NCBI GenBank assembly: GCA_964579725.1
Contig: CAZOHG010000013.1
Location: 7,820-71,819 of the forward strand
DNA length: 64,000 nt
Origin: CAZOHG01 sp964579725
GTDB lineage: Bacteria; Zhuqueibacterota; JdFR-76; BMS3Abin05
Direction: 5' to 3'
A program made the translations under genes and the position numbers. Below the pieces are notes generated by a model. That model was not told the origin of the DNA and made no database searches. It saw only the letters and a list, made by a program, of their open reading frames with translations. Of this stretch, positions 53,776 through 62,199 are shown piece by piece. Every line of letters begins with the position of its first letter. Position 1 is the stretch's first letter.

Positions 53776-56286
53776 ATGCTGAAAATAGCGAGCGGCAGGT
53801 GGTTGGGAATCTGGGTGGTAGGATTTGTTCTTTTTTCATCTTCTTGGCTTTGGGCGGGAAGCGTGACGGTTTCGTGGAACCACAACACAGAAGCGGACTT
53901 GGCAGGTTATCGGGTGTACTACGGCACCCAATCGCAAAATTACCAGACCACTCTGGATGTCGGGTTGGACACGTTTAAAGTGGTTGACAATCTTCAGGAA
54001 GGCGTCCGGTACTATTTTGCCGTAACCGCTTACGACACCGCGAACAATGAAAGTGATTTTTCGGAAGAAGTCAGTATTGTTCTCAAGGCGAAACAGCCGC
54101 CTAAAGTGGTGCATTTCGCCGCTTTAAATCCGCAGGAACTAAGCCTCCGATTCGATCAAGCCATGGATGTTCAATCTTTGAAAGAGGCTTCCCATTACCA
54201 AATTTCTCCCTCCGTGGCCATTCGAACCATTACAACGAGTCTGGATTCCACGGAGGTGCAGCTTCACACCGCACCCCACCGTACGGAGATTCGGTACACA
54301 TTAAAAGTTTCGGGGGTAAAAAATAGCGAAGGCATTGCACAGGCTTCAAGTTACAGCACGACGTACGAGTTTTCGGATATTCAGCCGCCAACGGTTGACT
54401 CGGTAAAGGCGATTTCGATTACGAAATTGGCGATTTATTTTAGCGAACCTGTGGATGCCTACACGGCCACCCAAACGTCCCATTATTCCATTTCACCAAC
54501 CGTTTCTATTTTGCAGGCACAATTGGATTCCACTAAACGCATCGTCATCCTCATGACGGCTCCCCACGCCTACGAAACCGCCTACACGTTGACCATCCGG
54601 GATGTGGAAGATGTGCACCATAACGCAATGGAAAAGGCTTTTCGATTTTCCTACTCATTTCGGGATACTCGTCCGCCATTTTTGACAAACTTTTTGCTGG
54701 TGGATCGCAAAACCATTCAAATGGATTTCGATGAACCGCTAAAAGCAAGTGTTGTGCAACAAAGCGGCAATTACACCATTAAACCCACCGTTGCCATTGA
54801 GTCGATTGAATTGAAAAATAGCGGAAAGTCTGTCCTTCTCCACACGGCAGAGCACAGCGCCTCCACAACGTACCGGCTAACCATTCGCAATTTGGAAGAT
54901 GTACAGGGGAATAAAATGAGCGCGCCTTACCAGATCGTGTACACATTTTCGGATTATTCGGCGCCCGGAGTGAGCCGCGTGCACGTCTTGGACGTGTACA
55001 CCCTAACCGTTGAGTTCACGGAAAAAATGAATTACCAGTCTATTGCCGACAAATCTCACTACTCGATTGCTCCCCATCTCGATATTTTGGCCGTCGATGT
55101 GGACACCTCGCTCCAAAAAGTGACCCTGCATTCGGCCAAACACAGCTACGGTCAGAAGTACACATTAACCGTACACGATGTCAAAGATTTGAACCAAAAT
55201 GTCATGGCAACCCCTTTTACGTACGAGTACAGTTTTAGTGATGCCTACCCGCCGTACGTTCTTAAAGTGAACCTTCTGGACCGTCAGCGCGTCGAGCTCA
55301 TTTTCAGTGAACCCATGGATCCCAACAGCATTGGGGATGTGGCCAATTATGCTATTCAGCCTAATATACACGTTTATCGCGTGGATGTGGATTCCACTCA
55401 AACGAAAGCCGTCCTCTACACCAACAACCACAGCTACGGGGTGGTGTACGTTTTGTCCTTTTCGCATCTTGTGGATCAGGCCGGAAATCGGATGCCGCCC
55501 AATTACGAAATTTCCTACCAGTACGCCCCGCCGGTTCACGTAACGAACCTAAATCGTTCCAATTACAAAGTGGCCGTCCTGCACAGCGGGGATAAATTTT
55601 ACGTGGATCGGGACTACCAATTGCAGACGATTCCACAGGAATTGGCTTCGGCGCTCTGGGTGGAAACGGCCAACAATGACAAATTCAGCACCGGAGATGA
55701 TTTTTTGCATTTTACAATTGACCGAAAAGCAGAGCTGTACGTGGGCTACGACGAACGACTTCGGCAACTTCCGAATTGGTTGACGAAATGGGAAAAAACC
55801 GATCTGAAAATACGCAGCAAAAGGGGAGATTCCTACCGCGTGTACCACACATCGGCGGACAGCGGACAAGTTGTTCTTGGCGGAAACAACGGGACGGACA
55901 ATTCCAATATGTACCTCGTGCTTCTGAAGGGAAGCGACGAAGGCATTGTGGCGTATCCCGATCCCCCTCAAAAACACGATTCGCAAAATACGAATACAAA
56001 ATTGCCGGAAACCATTGTCTTGAACCAGAATTATCCCAACCCGTTTAACCCTTCAACGGTCATTAGTTTTTCCCTTTCCCAAGAAGATGCCGTGCAGATG
56101 GACATCTACAATCTTTCCGGTCAGCGCGTGCGCCACTACGATTTTGGCGTGGTTCATCCGGGTACCGTTCGAATTGTCTGGGACGCTACCAACGATTTGG
56201 GGCAGCCGGTGGCCAGCGGCATTTACATTTACCAGTTGCGCAGCCTGCATTCCGTCCAAACCCGAAAAATGGCGCTTATTCGATAA
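53776..56286 (+). CDS. FN3/SbsA-Ig repeat surface protein with T9SS sorting domain
   Basis: 836 residues: signal peptide 1-27 (cut after SSWLWA), an FN3 domain (about 28-115, NTEADLAGYRVYYGT), five SbsA/Big_5-type Ig-like repeats of about 98 residues (about 118-610; each with a L-x-x-x-F-x-E/Q-P/A-M/V-D core and ending in a Y-x-F-S/R-D stretch before the next), a beta-rich module (about 612-735; AELYVGYDERLRQLPNWL, VVLGGNNGTDNSNMY) like those at the C-end of secreted glycosidases, and a T9SS sorting domain (about 745-836, LNQNYPNPFNPSTVISFSL). It looks like a rod-shaped adhesin or matrix protein. ATG at 53776 follows GGAG and a sigma-54 promoter; the exopolysaccharide operon begins 184 bases downstream. 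Confidence 0.88.
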   Translation: MLKIASGRWLGIWVVGFVLFSSSWLWAGSVTVSWNHNTEADLAGYRVYYGTQSQNYQTTLDVGLDTFKVVDNLQEGVRYYFAVTAYDTANNESDFSEEVSIVLKAKQPPKVVHFAALNPQELSLRFDQAMDVQSLKEASHYQISPSVAIRTITTSLDSTEVQLHTAPHRTEIRYTLKVSGVKNSEGIAQASSYSTTYEFSDIQPPTVDSVKAISITKLAIYFSEPVDAYTATQTSHYSISPTVSILQAQLDSTKRIVILMTAPHAYETAYTLTIRDVEDVHHNAMEKAFRFSYSFRDTRPPFLTNFLLVDRKTIQMDFDEPLKASVVQQSGNYTIKPTVAIESIELKNSGKSVLLHTAEHSASTTYRLTIRNLEDVQGNKMSAPYQIVYTFSDYSAPGVSRVHVLDVYTLTVEFTEKMNYQSIADKSHYSIAPHLDILAVDVDTSLQKVTLHSAKHSYGQKYTLTVHDVKDLNQNVMATPFTYEYSFSDAYPPYVLKVNLLDRQRVELIFSEPMDPNSIGDVANYAIQPNIHVYRVDVDSTQTKAVLYTNNHSYGVVYVLSFSHLVDQAGNRMPPNYEISYQYAPPVHVTNLNRSNYKVAVLHSGDKFYVDRDYQLQTIPQELASALWVETANNDKFSTGDDFLHFTIDRKAELYVGYDERLRQLPNWLTKWEKTDLKIRSKRGDSYRVYHTSADSGQVVLGGNNGTDNSNMYLVLLKGSDEGIVAYPDPPQKHDSQNTNTKLPETIVLNQNYPNPFNPSTVISFSLSQEDAVQMDIYNLSGQRVRHYDFGVVHPGTVRIVWDATNDLGQPVASGIYIYQLRSLHSVQTRKMALIR

Positions 56287-56388
56287 AAATTGGATGCAAG
56301 GGTACCGTCCGCACCGGATTCAGCCCCCCCTTTTTCATTCGGAAATTATCCTAAGGACTCTGCATCACTAAACGTTGGAAAATATTCA

Positions 56389-56417
56389 TTGAATCCCGCC
56401 CAAAATTTTTTTACATT
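56389..56417 (+). promoter_or_regulatory. Candidate promoter of the exopolysaccharide operon
   Basis: TTGAAT (56389-56394) and TACATT (56412-56417), 17 bases apart, each with four of six consensus bases; the -10 is identical to that proposed at 43337. It lies about 50 bases before the Wza-like gene. Read-through from the sigma-54 promoter is the alternative, as no terminator is seen in between. Confidence 0.4.
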
Positions 56418-56469
56418 AAGTTGTTTCGATTTGGAACAAATCAACCGGTACCATTTTTACTGAAATTCC

Positions 56470-58053
56470 ATGAAAATGAAGCCACTCTCCAAAATCATTT
56501 TGATTGTTTTGTCGGCTGCACAATTGGCCGGATTCCAATCTCCCGGCTTTTCGCAAACCACGCCCACAGGTCAGTTGGATTGGCTCAAAATGGCCTCCCA
56601 TTCTTTTGAAGGAGCCATTTCCCCCACAGCCTACCTGTTGGGGCCGGGCGACGTGCTCGTGTACGCCCTTTGGGGGCAGAAAAATGTGACGTACACCTTG
56701 CCCGTTACGCCGCAGGGAAAACTCATGGTGCCGGATGTGGGCGGGTTTGACGTGGCGGGGAAAAGTCTTGCCAAAGTAAAAGGGCTGTTGGATGCGGCGG
56801 CTCAAAAGGTGTTTTCGCCGGATTCCACCAGTTTGAGCCTCAAATCAGTGCGCAGTTTTCGCGTGTTTGTCACCGGTGCGGTTGCTCACCCCGGAATGGT
56901 GATTTCGACCCCCTTAGACCGGGTGTCTCTGGCCATTCGAAATGCAGGGGGGCTCTTGAAAAATGCCTCGCGACGTTCCATTGAATTGAGGCGGGAACAC
57001 GGGAAAACCCTTCCGGTAGATCTTTTGGCCTACCGGCGGTTGGGGAAACTGGAGGCAAATCCCTTTTTGCGTGACGGAGATGTCGTCTGGGTGCCGGTCG
57101 CCAGGAGCCGCGTTGCCGTTACGGGCGCGGTTTTGTGGAGCTCTGAATTTGAGATTCGTCCTCACGAGTCCGTGCGCGACGCCATTGCTCTCGCCGGGGG
57201 ATTGGCACCCAATGCCCGCGCCGATTCGATTGTTCTGGCCCGATTTGCACCCGACAACCGGACGATTCGGCGGATTTGTGTGACGGCGGTGAACCCCAAT
57301 GCCCCCAATTTTTGGGGGAAGGTTTTGGTGCAACCGGACGACCGTCTTTTGGTACACGCCAGAAATTTGTACCGTCAGAAGCGCCAGGTGGAAATTTGGG
57401 GAGAGGTCCGTTTCCCCGGTGTGTACGCGATTAATGAAAACGAGTGGCGTTTGACGGACCTGATCCGTCAGGCAGGCGGATTTACAGACGAGGCCTCCTT
57501 GGTGGAAGCGCGGCTTATTCGGCGAAGCGGTGAAGATAAAAAAGACCCGGAATTTGAGCGGCTCAAAAAGATGCAGCCGTCCGAAATGACGGAAATGGAG
57601 TACGAATATTTTAAATTGAAATCAAGAGAAATGCCCGGCCGGATGTCCGTTGATTTTGTCCGGCTGTTTGTTCAGGGTGATTCCAGCCAAAATGTTGTCC
57701 TGAAAAACGGCGATGTGGTGACGATTCCCAAAAAGAAAACCTTTGTTCAGGTTGCCGGGCAGGTCCTTTACCCCGGAAATGTGAAATTCCACCCTCACTG
57801 GAAGGTCAAGGACTACATTCGATTTGCTGGCGGATTTAACTGGAATGCCCGCAAAGGGAAAATGCGTATTATTCGCGCCAAAACCGGCGAATGGATGAAA
57901 GTTTCTCAGGTTCGTTTTCTGGAGCCCGGGGACGTGATCTGGGTTCCCGAAAAACCGGTGCGTGATTATTGGAAAATCTTTCGCGAATTCATGTTGGCCG
58001 CTTCACAAGCCGCAACCGTTTACCTGGTGGTGCGAAACGCTATGGGAAGATAA
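56470..58053 (+). CDS. Polysaccharide export protein (Wza-like, SLBB domains)
   Basis: 527 residues. Signal-like N-terminus (about 8-28), then a Poly_export domain (about 54-125, YLLGPGDVLVYALWG), followed by about four SLBB beta-grasp units (for example FRVFVTGAVAHPGMV, VEIWGEVRFPGVYAI, VQVAGQVLYPGNVKF). The C-terminus has a hydrophobic helix (about 505-523) like the one forming the outer-membrane alpha-barrel of Wza. It forms the channel through which exopolysaccharide leaves. First gene of the operon; Wzz follows by 13 bases. Confidence 0.92.
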   Translation: MKMKPLSKIILIVLSAAQLAGFQSPGFSQTTPTGQLDWLKMASHSFEGAISPTAYLLGPGDVLVYALWGQKNVTYTLPVTPQGKLMVPDVGGFDVAGKSLAKVKGLLDAAAQKVFSPDSTSLSLKSVRSFRVFVTGAVAHPGMVISTPLDRVSLAIRNAGGLLKNASRRSIELRREHGKTLPVDLLAYRRLGKLEANPFLRDGDVVWVPVARSRVAVTGAVLWSSEFEIRPHESVRDAIALAGGLAPNARADSIVLARFAPDNRTIRRICVTAVNPNAPNFWGKVLVQPDDRLLVHARNLYRQKRQVEIWGEVRFPGVYAINENEWRLTDLIRQAGGFTDEASLVEARLIRRSGEDKKDPEFERLKKMQPSEMTEMEYEYFKLKSREMPGRMSVDFVRLFVQGDSSQNVVLKNGDVVTIPKKKTFVQVAGQVLYPGNVKFHPHWKVKDYIRFAGGFNWNARKGKMRIIRAKTGEWMKVSQVRFLEPGDVIWVPEKPVRDYWKIFREFMLAASQAATVYLVVRNAMGR

Positions 58054-58066
58054 TGCGAATAACCAA

Positions 58067-59263
58067 ATGATTGAAAAAAAGACCGAAGAAATACATATCC
58101 TGGATTTTTTAGCGCTGTTTTTTAGGAAAAAATGGCATATTTTGGCGTGGAGCTTTCTTTTTGCTCTGTTGTTTTACGGTCTAAGTTTCTTTTTGCCCAG
58201 GTGGTACCAGGCACGCACCACTGTTATGCCGCCGGCCGGTGAAACCGGATCGGCCTTGATTCAATTTTACGCGCAGATGCCCTTTGCCACAGGTTTACCC
58301 GCTCCCGGGATGCAAAAAAGCAAACTCTTTTTGGACATGCTGCGAAGCCGCACAATCGGTGAGCGGTTGATTGAGAAGTTCGGGCTTCTGCAAAAATGGC
58401 AGGAAGGCAGTCTGGAAAAAACTCTTCGGCGGTTGCGCTCACAAACGGACCTGATGGCTACTCGGGATGGGCTGATTGTTTTGCAAGTAAAAGCGCGAAA
58501 GCCGAACCTGGCGGCCGAACTGGCGAATGCCTACATTCAAGAATTGGACGCACTCAATCGCGAAAAATTGGTTTCGCGGGCGCACAGCGCCCGTCTCTAT
58601 ATTGAGTCCCAGTTGGATTCAACCAGGCGGGAGCTATCTGCGGCTTCAGAAAAATTGGCGGCTTTTCAAAAAAGCCACAAGGCGATAAGTTTGCCCGATC
58701 AAATCAAAGAAGCCATTGACCAGGCCAGTCAGCTAAAGGCCAAAATTATGGCCCGAAATGTAGCTCTTACGGTCGCTGGAAAAACCATGAAGCCCAACAA
58801 CCCGAAAATTCAGGCCTTGCGGACTGAAATAGCGGCTTTGCAAAAACAGTACGAAGAGATTCAATTTGGGGGGGACAAACCGCTGAAGGAACGGAAGGAA
58901 TTTTTTGTGGCTTTTGCCGAAGCCCCGGAAGTCGGCTTGCAATTAGCCGCCCTGACGCGCCGGGTCAAAATTTTAGAGACCGTGTACCAGCTTTTGAATC
59001 AACAATATTACCGCACAAAAATTGAGGAAGCCAAGGACACCCCAACCGTTCAGGTGTTGGACGTGGCAAAACCGCCGGAACGGAAATGTTGTCCCAGTCG
59101 TGCCCTCATTGGTGCGACAGGCGGTTTTTTGGCATTTTGGGTGCTGATTTTTTGGATCGGCTTTCAGAAATATTTTGAGGAGCTACGGCTCCGGAATCCG
59201 GAGGAGTACGGACGCTGGGAAAAACTGAAACACGCACTGGTTGTCAGAAAGGAACCGAAATGA
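58067..59263 (+). CDS. Wzz/GumC-type chain-length regulator
   Basis: 398 residues. Membrane helices at about 25-46 (ILAWSFLFALLFYGLSFFLP) and 345-365 (GATGGFLAFWVLIFWIGF), with a long periplasmic coiled-coil region between. The proline-containing stretch before helix 2 (DVAKPPERKCCPSR) is the Wzz hallmark; the CC pair there is unusual. No tyrosine kinase domain is attached. It sets polymer chain length with the Wza-like channel. ATG at 58067; its stop overlaps the next gene's start (ATGA). Confidence 0.9.
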   Translation: MIEKKTEEIHILDFLALFFRKKWHILAWSFLFALLFYGLSFFLPRWYQARTTVMPPAGETGSALIQFYAQMPFATGLPAPGMQKSKLFLDMLRSRTIGERLIEKFGLLQKWQEGSLEKTLRRLRSQTDLMATRDGLIVLQVKARKPNLAAELANAYIQELDALNREKLVSRAHSARLYIESQLDSTRRELSAASEKLAAFQKSHKAISLPDQIKEAIDQASQLKAKIMARNVALTVAGKTMKPNNPKIQALRTEIAALQKQYEEIQFGGDKPLKERKEFFVAFAEAPEVGLQLAALTRRVKILETVYQLLNQQYYRTKIEEAKDTPTVQVLDVAKPPERKCCPSRALIGATGGFLAFWVLIFWIGFQKYFEELRLRNPEEYGRWEKLKHALVVRKEPK

Positions 59264-60270
59264 AACTAAAAATGGGGCAAATCGGGATTGGAAATTGGGG
59301 GAAAAATTTATTCCGGAATTTTTGTGCGCTGCCCGATGTGGAAATGGTGCGCGCATCCGATCTAAGTGAGACGGTATTGAAAAATGTGACAGCAAATTAC
59401 CCCGGCGTTCAGGTGACCAAAGAGGCCCACGCCGTTCTGTCCGATCCGACCATTGAAGCCGTGGTCATTGCGACCGTGCCCGAAACGCATTTTGAGTTTG
59501 CGCGCCAGGCGTTGGAAAGCGGCAAACACGTATTTGTGGAAAAACCCATGACACTTCGAGCGGACGACGGCGCCCGTTTGGTGGAATTGGCGGAGAAAAA
59601 AAATCTTACCTTAATGGTTGGTCACATTTTGGAATACCACCCGGCCTATTTAAAAGTAAAAGAATATATGGATTCGGGTGAATTGGGAGAGGTGCGCTAC
59701 CTCTATTCCACCCGCGTCAATTTGGGAGTGGTGAGAAAAAAGGAAAACGCCCTCTGGAGTTTGGCCCCTCACGATATTTCGATCGCCCTCATGCTTCTGG
59801 GGAAAAATCCTTCCCGCGTCGTGTGTACCGGCGAATCTTACCTTCAACCCGGGATCGAGGACGTGGCCTTTGCGACGATTCACTTCCCGAACAAAAAAAT
59901 GGCGCAGCTTCATGTAAGTTGGCTGGACCCACACAAAATTAGAAAACTGACCGTGGTGGGGTCCAAAAAAATGGTGGTTTTGGATGATATGGAATCTACT
60001 GAAAAAATAAGGCTTTACGACAAAGGAGTCGAATTTAACAGTGACTACGCCGGTTACCAGGAAGCCCTGACGCTGCGTGTGGGCGATATTCACATTCCCA
60101 AGGTGACCATGCAGGAGCCCCTGCGCCTGGAATGCCGGCATTTTGTCGACGCCGTTTTGGGGGGCACAAAACCGCGAAGCGACGGGTACGACGGTTTACA
60201 GGTCGTCAAAATTTTGGAGGCAGCCGACAAATCGCTTAAAAATCACGGAGAGCCGGTGGAAATTCACTAA
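59260..60270 (+). CDS. Gfo/Idh/MocA oxidoreductase, WlbA/WbpB-like
   Basis: 336 residues. Rossmann motif GIGNWGKNLFRNF near the N-terminus, VEKPMTLRADDG with the conserved Lys-Pro, and GHILEYHPAY. Position among an acetyltransferase and a WecB-like epimerase suggests the 3-oxidation step of UDP-GlcNAcA in the pathway to diacetamido-uronic acids (UDP-ManNAc3NAcA type). The start overlaps the Wzz stop, so the two are translationally coupled. Confidence 0.88.
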   Translation: MKLKMGQIGIGNWGKNLFRNFCALPDVEMVRASDLSETVLKNVTANYPGVQVTKEAHAVLSDPTIEAVVIATVPETHFEFARQALESGKHVFVEKPMTLRADDGARLVELAEKKNLTLMVGHILEYHPAYLKVKEYMDSGELGEVRYLYSTRVNLGVVRKKENALWSLAPHDISIALMLLGKNPSRVVCTGESYLQPGIEDVAFATIHFPNKKMAQLHVSWLDPHKIRKLTVVGSKKMVVLDDMESTEKIRLYDKGVEFNSDYAGYQEALTLRVGDIHIPKVTMQEPLRLECRHFVDAVLGGTKPRSDGYDGLQVVKILEAADKSLKNHGEPVEIH

Positions 60271-60288
60271 AAAAGGATGAGCGTAAAA

Positions 60289-61041
60289 ATGAGTGTTTTT
60301 ATTGATAAAACGGCAAAAATTGGAATAGGAACAACTTTTGGCGAAAATGTGGTGGTGGAAGAAAATGCAAAAATTGGGGCCAATTGCCAAATTGGTCACC
60401 ACGTGGTGATTCACGCCGGCAGCGAAATTGGCGACGGTGTTCGAATCGACGATCAAACGGTTATTGGCAAACAACCCATGCGTTCTAAACGCAGTATTTT
60501 TAAAGATGAAAAGAAATTGCCGCCCGCGAAAATTGGGCCGGATTGCCTAATTGGGGCGGGTGTGGTGGTGTACGCAGGCTGCGAAATTGCCCGAAATGTT
60601 TTAATTGCCGACACGGCCGCGGTCCGGGAAAATGTGAAAATCGGTGAGTACACCATTATTGGTCGCGGGGCGACGGTTGAAAATTTCACCACAATCGGGA
60701 AAAAGTGCAAACTGGAAACCGGCTGCTACATTACCGCTTATTCGGTTGTGGAAGATTATTGTTTCATTGCGCCGAAAGTTACGACGACAAACGATAATTT
60801 TCTCGGTCGGACGGAGGAGCGGTTCAAACACTTTAAGGGGGTTACGGTTCGGAGAGGGGGGCGAATTGGCGGGGGAGCCGTGATTTTACCGGGGAAAGAG
60901 ATTGGGGAAGATGCCGTGGTGGCTGCCGGATCGGTGGTCACCAAAAACATCCCGCCGCGGCAAATTTGGGCAGGGGTTCCGGCCCGCTATTTTGCCGAGA
61001 CCCCCGAGGAACAGCTTTTGGAAAATCAGGGGTGGGATTGA
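60289..61041 (+). CDS. Left-handed beta-helix N-acetyltransferase, WlbB/WbpD-like
   Basis: 250 residues with many hexapeptide repeats (IGIGTTFGENVVVEENAKIG, IGANCQIGHHVVIHAG, IGEYTIIGRGATVEN), giving a left-handed beta-helix trimer. The end, AAGSVVTKNIPPRQIWAGVPAR, is typical of sugar acetyltransferases. It would acetylate a 3-amino group of a nucleotide sugar. The ATG at 60277 sits on its own AAAAGGA site, so the one at 60289 is preferred; the difference is four residues. It is 18 bases downstream of the oxidoreductase. Confidence 0.85.
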   Translation: MSVFIDKTAKIGIGTTFGENVVVEENAKIGANCQIGHHVVIHAGSEIGDGVRIDDQTVIGKQPMRSKRSIFKDEKKLPPAKIGPDCLIGAGVVVYAGCEIARNVLIADTAAVRENVKIGEYTIIGRGATVENFTTIGKKCKLETGCYITAYSVVEDYCFIAPKVTTTNDNFLGRTEERFKHFKGVTVRRGGRIGGGAVILPGKEIGEDAVVAAGSVVTKNIPPRQIWAGVPARYFAETPEEQLLENQGWD

Positions 61042-61119
61042 TTGTTTTAGGGGGAAAAGCTGTCGAAAAATACTTTTTGCCTGTAAAATTTAAAAATATA
61101 TTGAAGGTGGGGTAATTCA

Positions 61120-62199
61120 TTGAAAATCCTTTCCATTGTTGGGGCGAGACCTCAGTTTGTGAAAGCGGCACCCGTCTCTAAGGTCATTCGCGAAAAACAC
61201 GTGGAAATCCTTCTCCACACGGGGCAACATTACGACGAAAATATGTCCCGTATTTTTTTTGACGATTTGGGAATTCCACGGCCCAACTACAATTTGGAAA
61301 TCGGTTCCCAATCCCATGCCGTGCAAACGGCGCGCATGTTGGAAGGCATTGAACAGGTGCTTTTTCAGGAAAAGCCGGATGTGGTTTTGGTGTACGGCGA
61401 CACCAATTCTACCCTTGCCGGCGCTTTGGCAGCCAGCAAATTGCACATCCAGGTGGCGCACGTGGAGGCGGGGCTGCGCAGCTTTAATTGGGACATGCCC
61501 GAGGAAATCAACCGCGTGTTAACCGATCGAATTTCAACTTATCTCTTTTGTCCGACTGAAACAGCCGTGGCTCACCTTAAAAAGGAAGGCATTGCGGAAG
61601 GCGTTTTTCTGACCGGTGACGTCATGTACGACGCACTGTTGCATTTCGCACGTCTGGCGGAGAAAAAACATTCACCCTTGGAAAAATTCGGGCTTGTTGA
61701 AAAATCTTATTCACTGGCCACGGTGCACCGGCCGGCAAACACCGATTCTCCTCAAAATCTTCGTGCCATTATGGAAGCCTTTTTGGAAAGCGGGGAGCCT
61801 ATTCTTTTTCCTGTGCACCCGCGGACACGAAAATTTTTGTCCGATTACGGGTTGGACGACAAGATCCGGAGAGCACAAAATCTCATCCTGACGGAGCCGC
61901 TGAGCTATCTGGACGTGTTGGTTCTTGAAAAAAACGCGCGGAAAATTCTCACCGATTCGGGTGGCATGCAAAAAGAAGCCTACCTCTGGGGAGTGCCCTG
62001 CGTGACGCTGCGCGAGGAGACGGAATGGACGGAAACCGTGGAAGAGGGTTGGAATCGGCTGGTGGGGGCGAATAAGGAGAAAATCCTCGAGGCCATCGCT
62101 GATTTTCACCCCACTTCGCCGCGCCGATTTTCCTACGGGGACGGCAACGCCAGCACCAAGATCGTGCAAATTTTGGAGAGCCAAATTGAAGGGACTTAA
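61120..62199 (+). CDS. wecB: UDP-N-acetylglucosamine 2-epimerase family protein (WecB/WbpI-like)
   Basis: 359 residues, the normal size. Family motifs: KILSIVGARPQFVKAAPVS, LLHTGQHYDENMS, VLVYGDTNSTLAGALAA, HVEAGLRSF, MPEEINRVLTDRIS, and TDSGGMQKEAYLWGVPC. It epimerises C2 of UDP-GlcNAc, or of UDP-GlcNAc3NAcA as WbpI does; the two neighbouring genes favour the second. Start codon is TTG with AAGGTGG upstream. It overlaps the next gene by 14 bases. Confidence 0.92.
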   Translation: MKILSIVGARPQFVKAAPVSKVIREKHVEILLHTGQHYDENMSRIFFDDLGIPRPNYNLEIGSQSHAVQTARMLEGIEQVLFQEKPDVVLVYGDTNSTLAGALAASKLHIQVAHVEAGLRSFNWDMPEEINRVLTDRISTYLFCPTETAVAHLKKEGIAEGVFLTGDVMYDALLHFARLAEKKHSPLEKFGLVEKSYSLATVHRPANTDSPQNLRAIMEAFLESGEPILFPVHPRTRKFLSDYGLDDKIRRAQNLILTEPLSYLDVLVLEKNARKILTDSGGMQKEAYLWGVPCVTLREETEWTETVEEGWNRLVGANKEKILEAIADFHPTSPRRFSYGDGNASTKIVQILESQIEGT

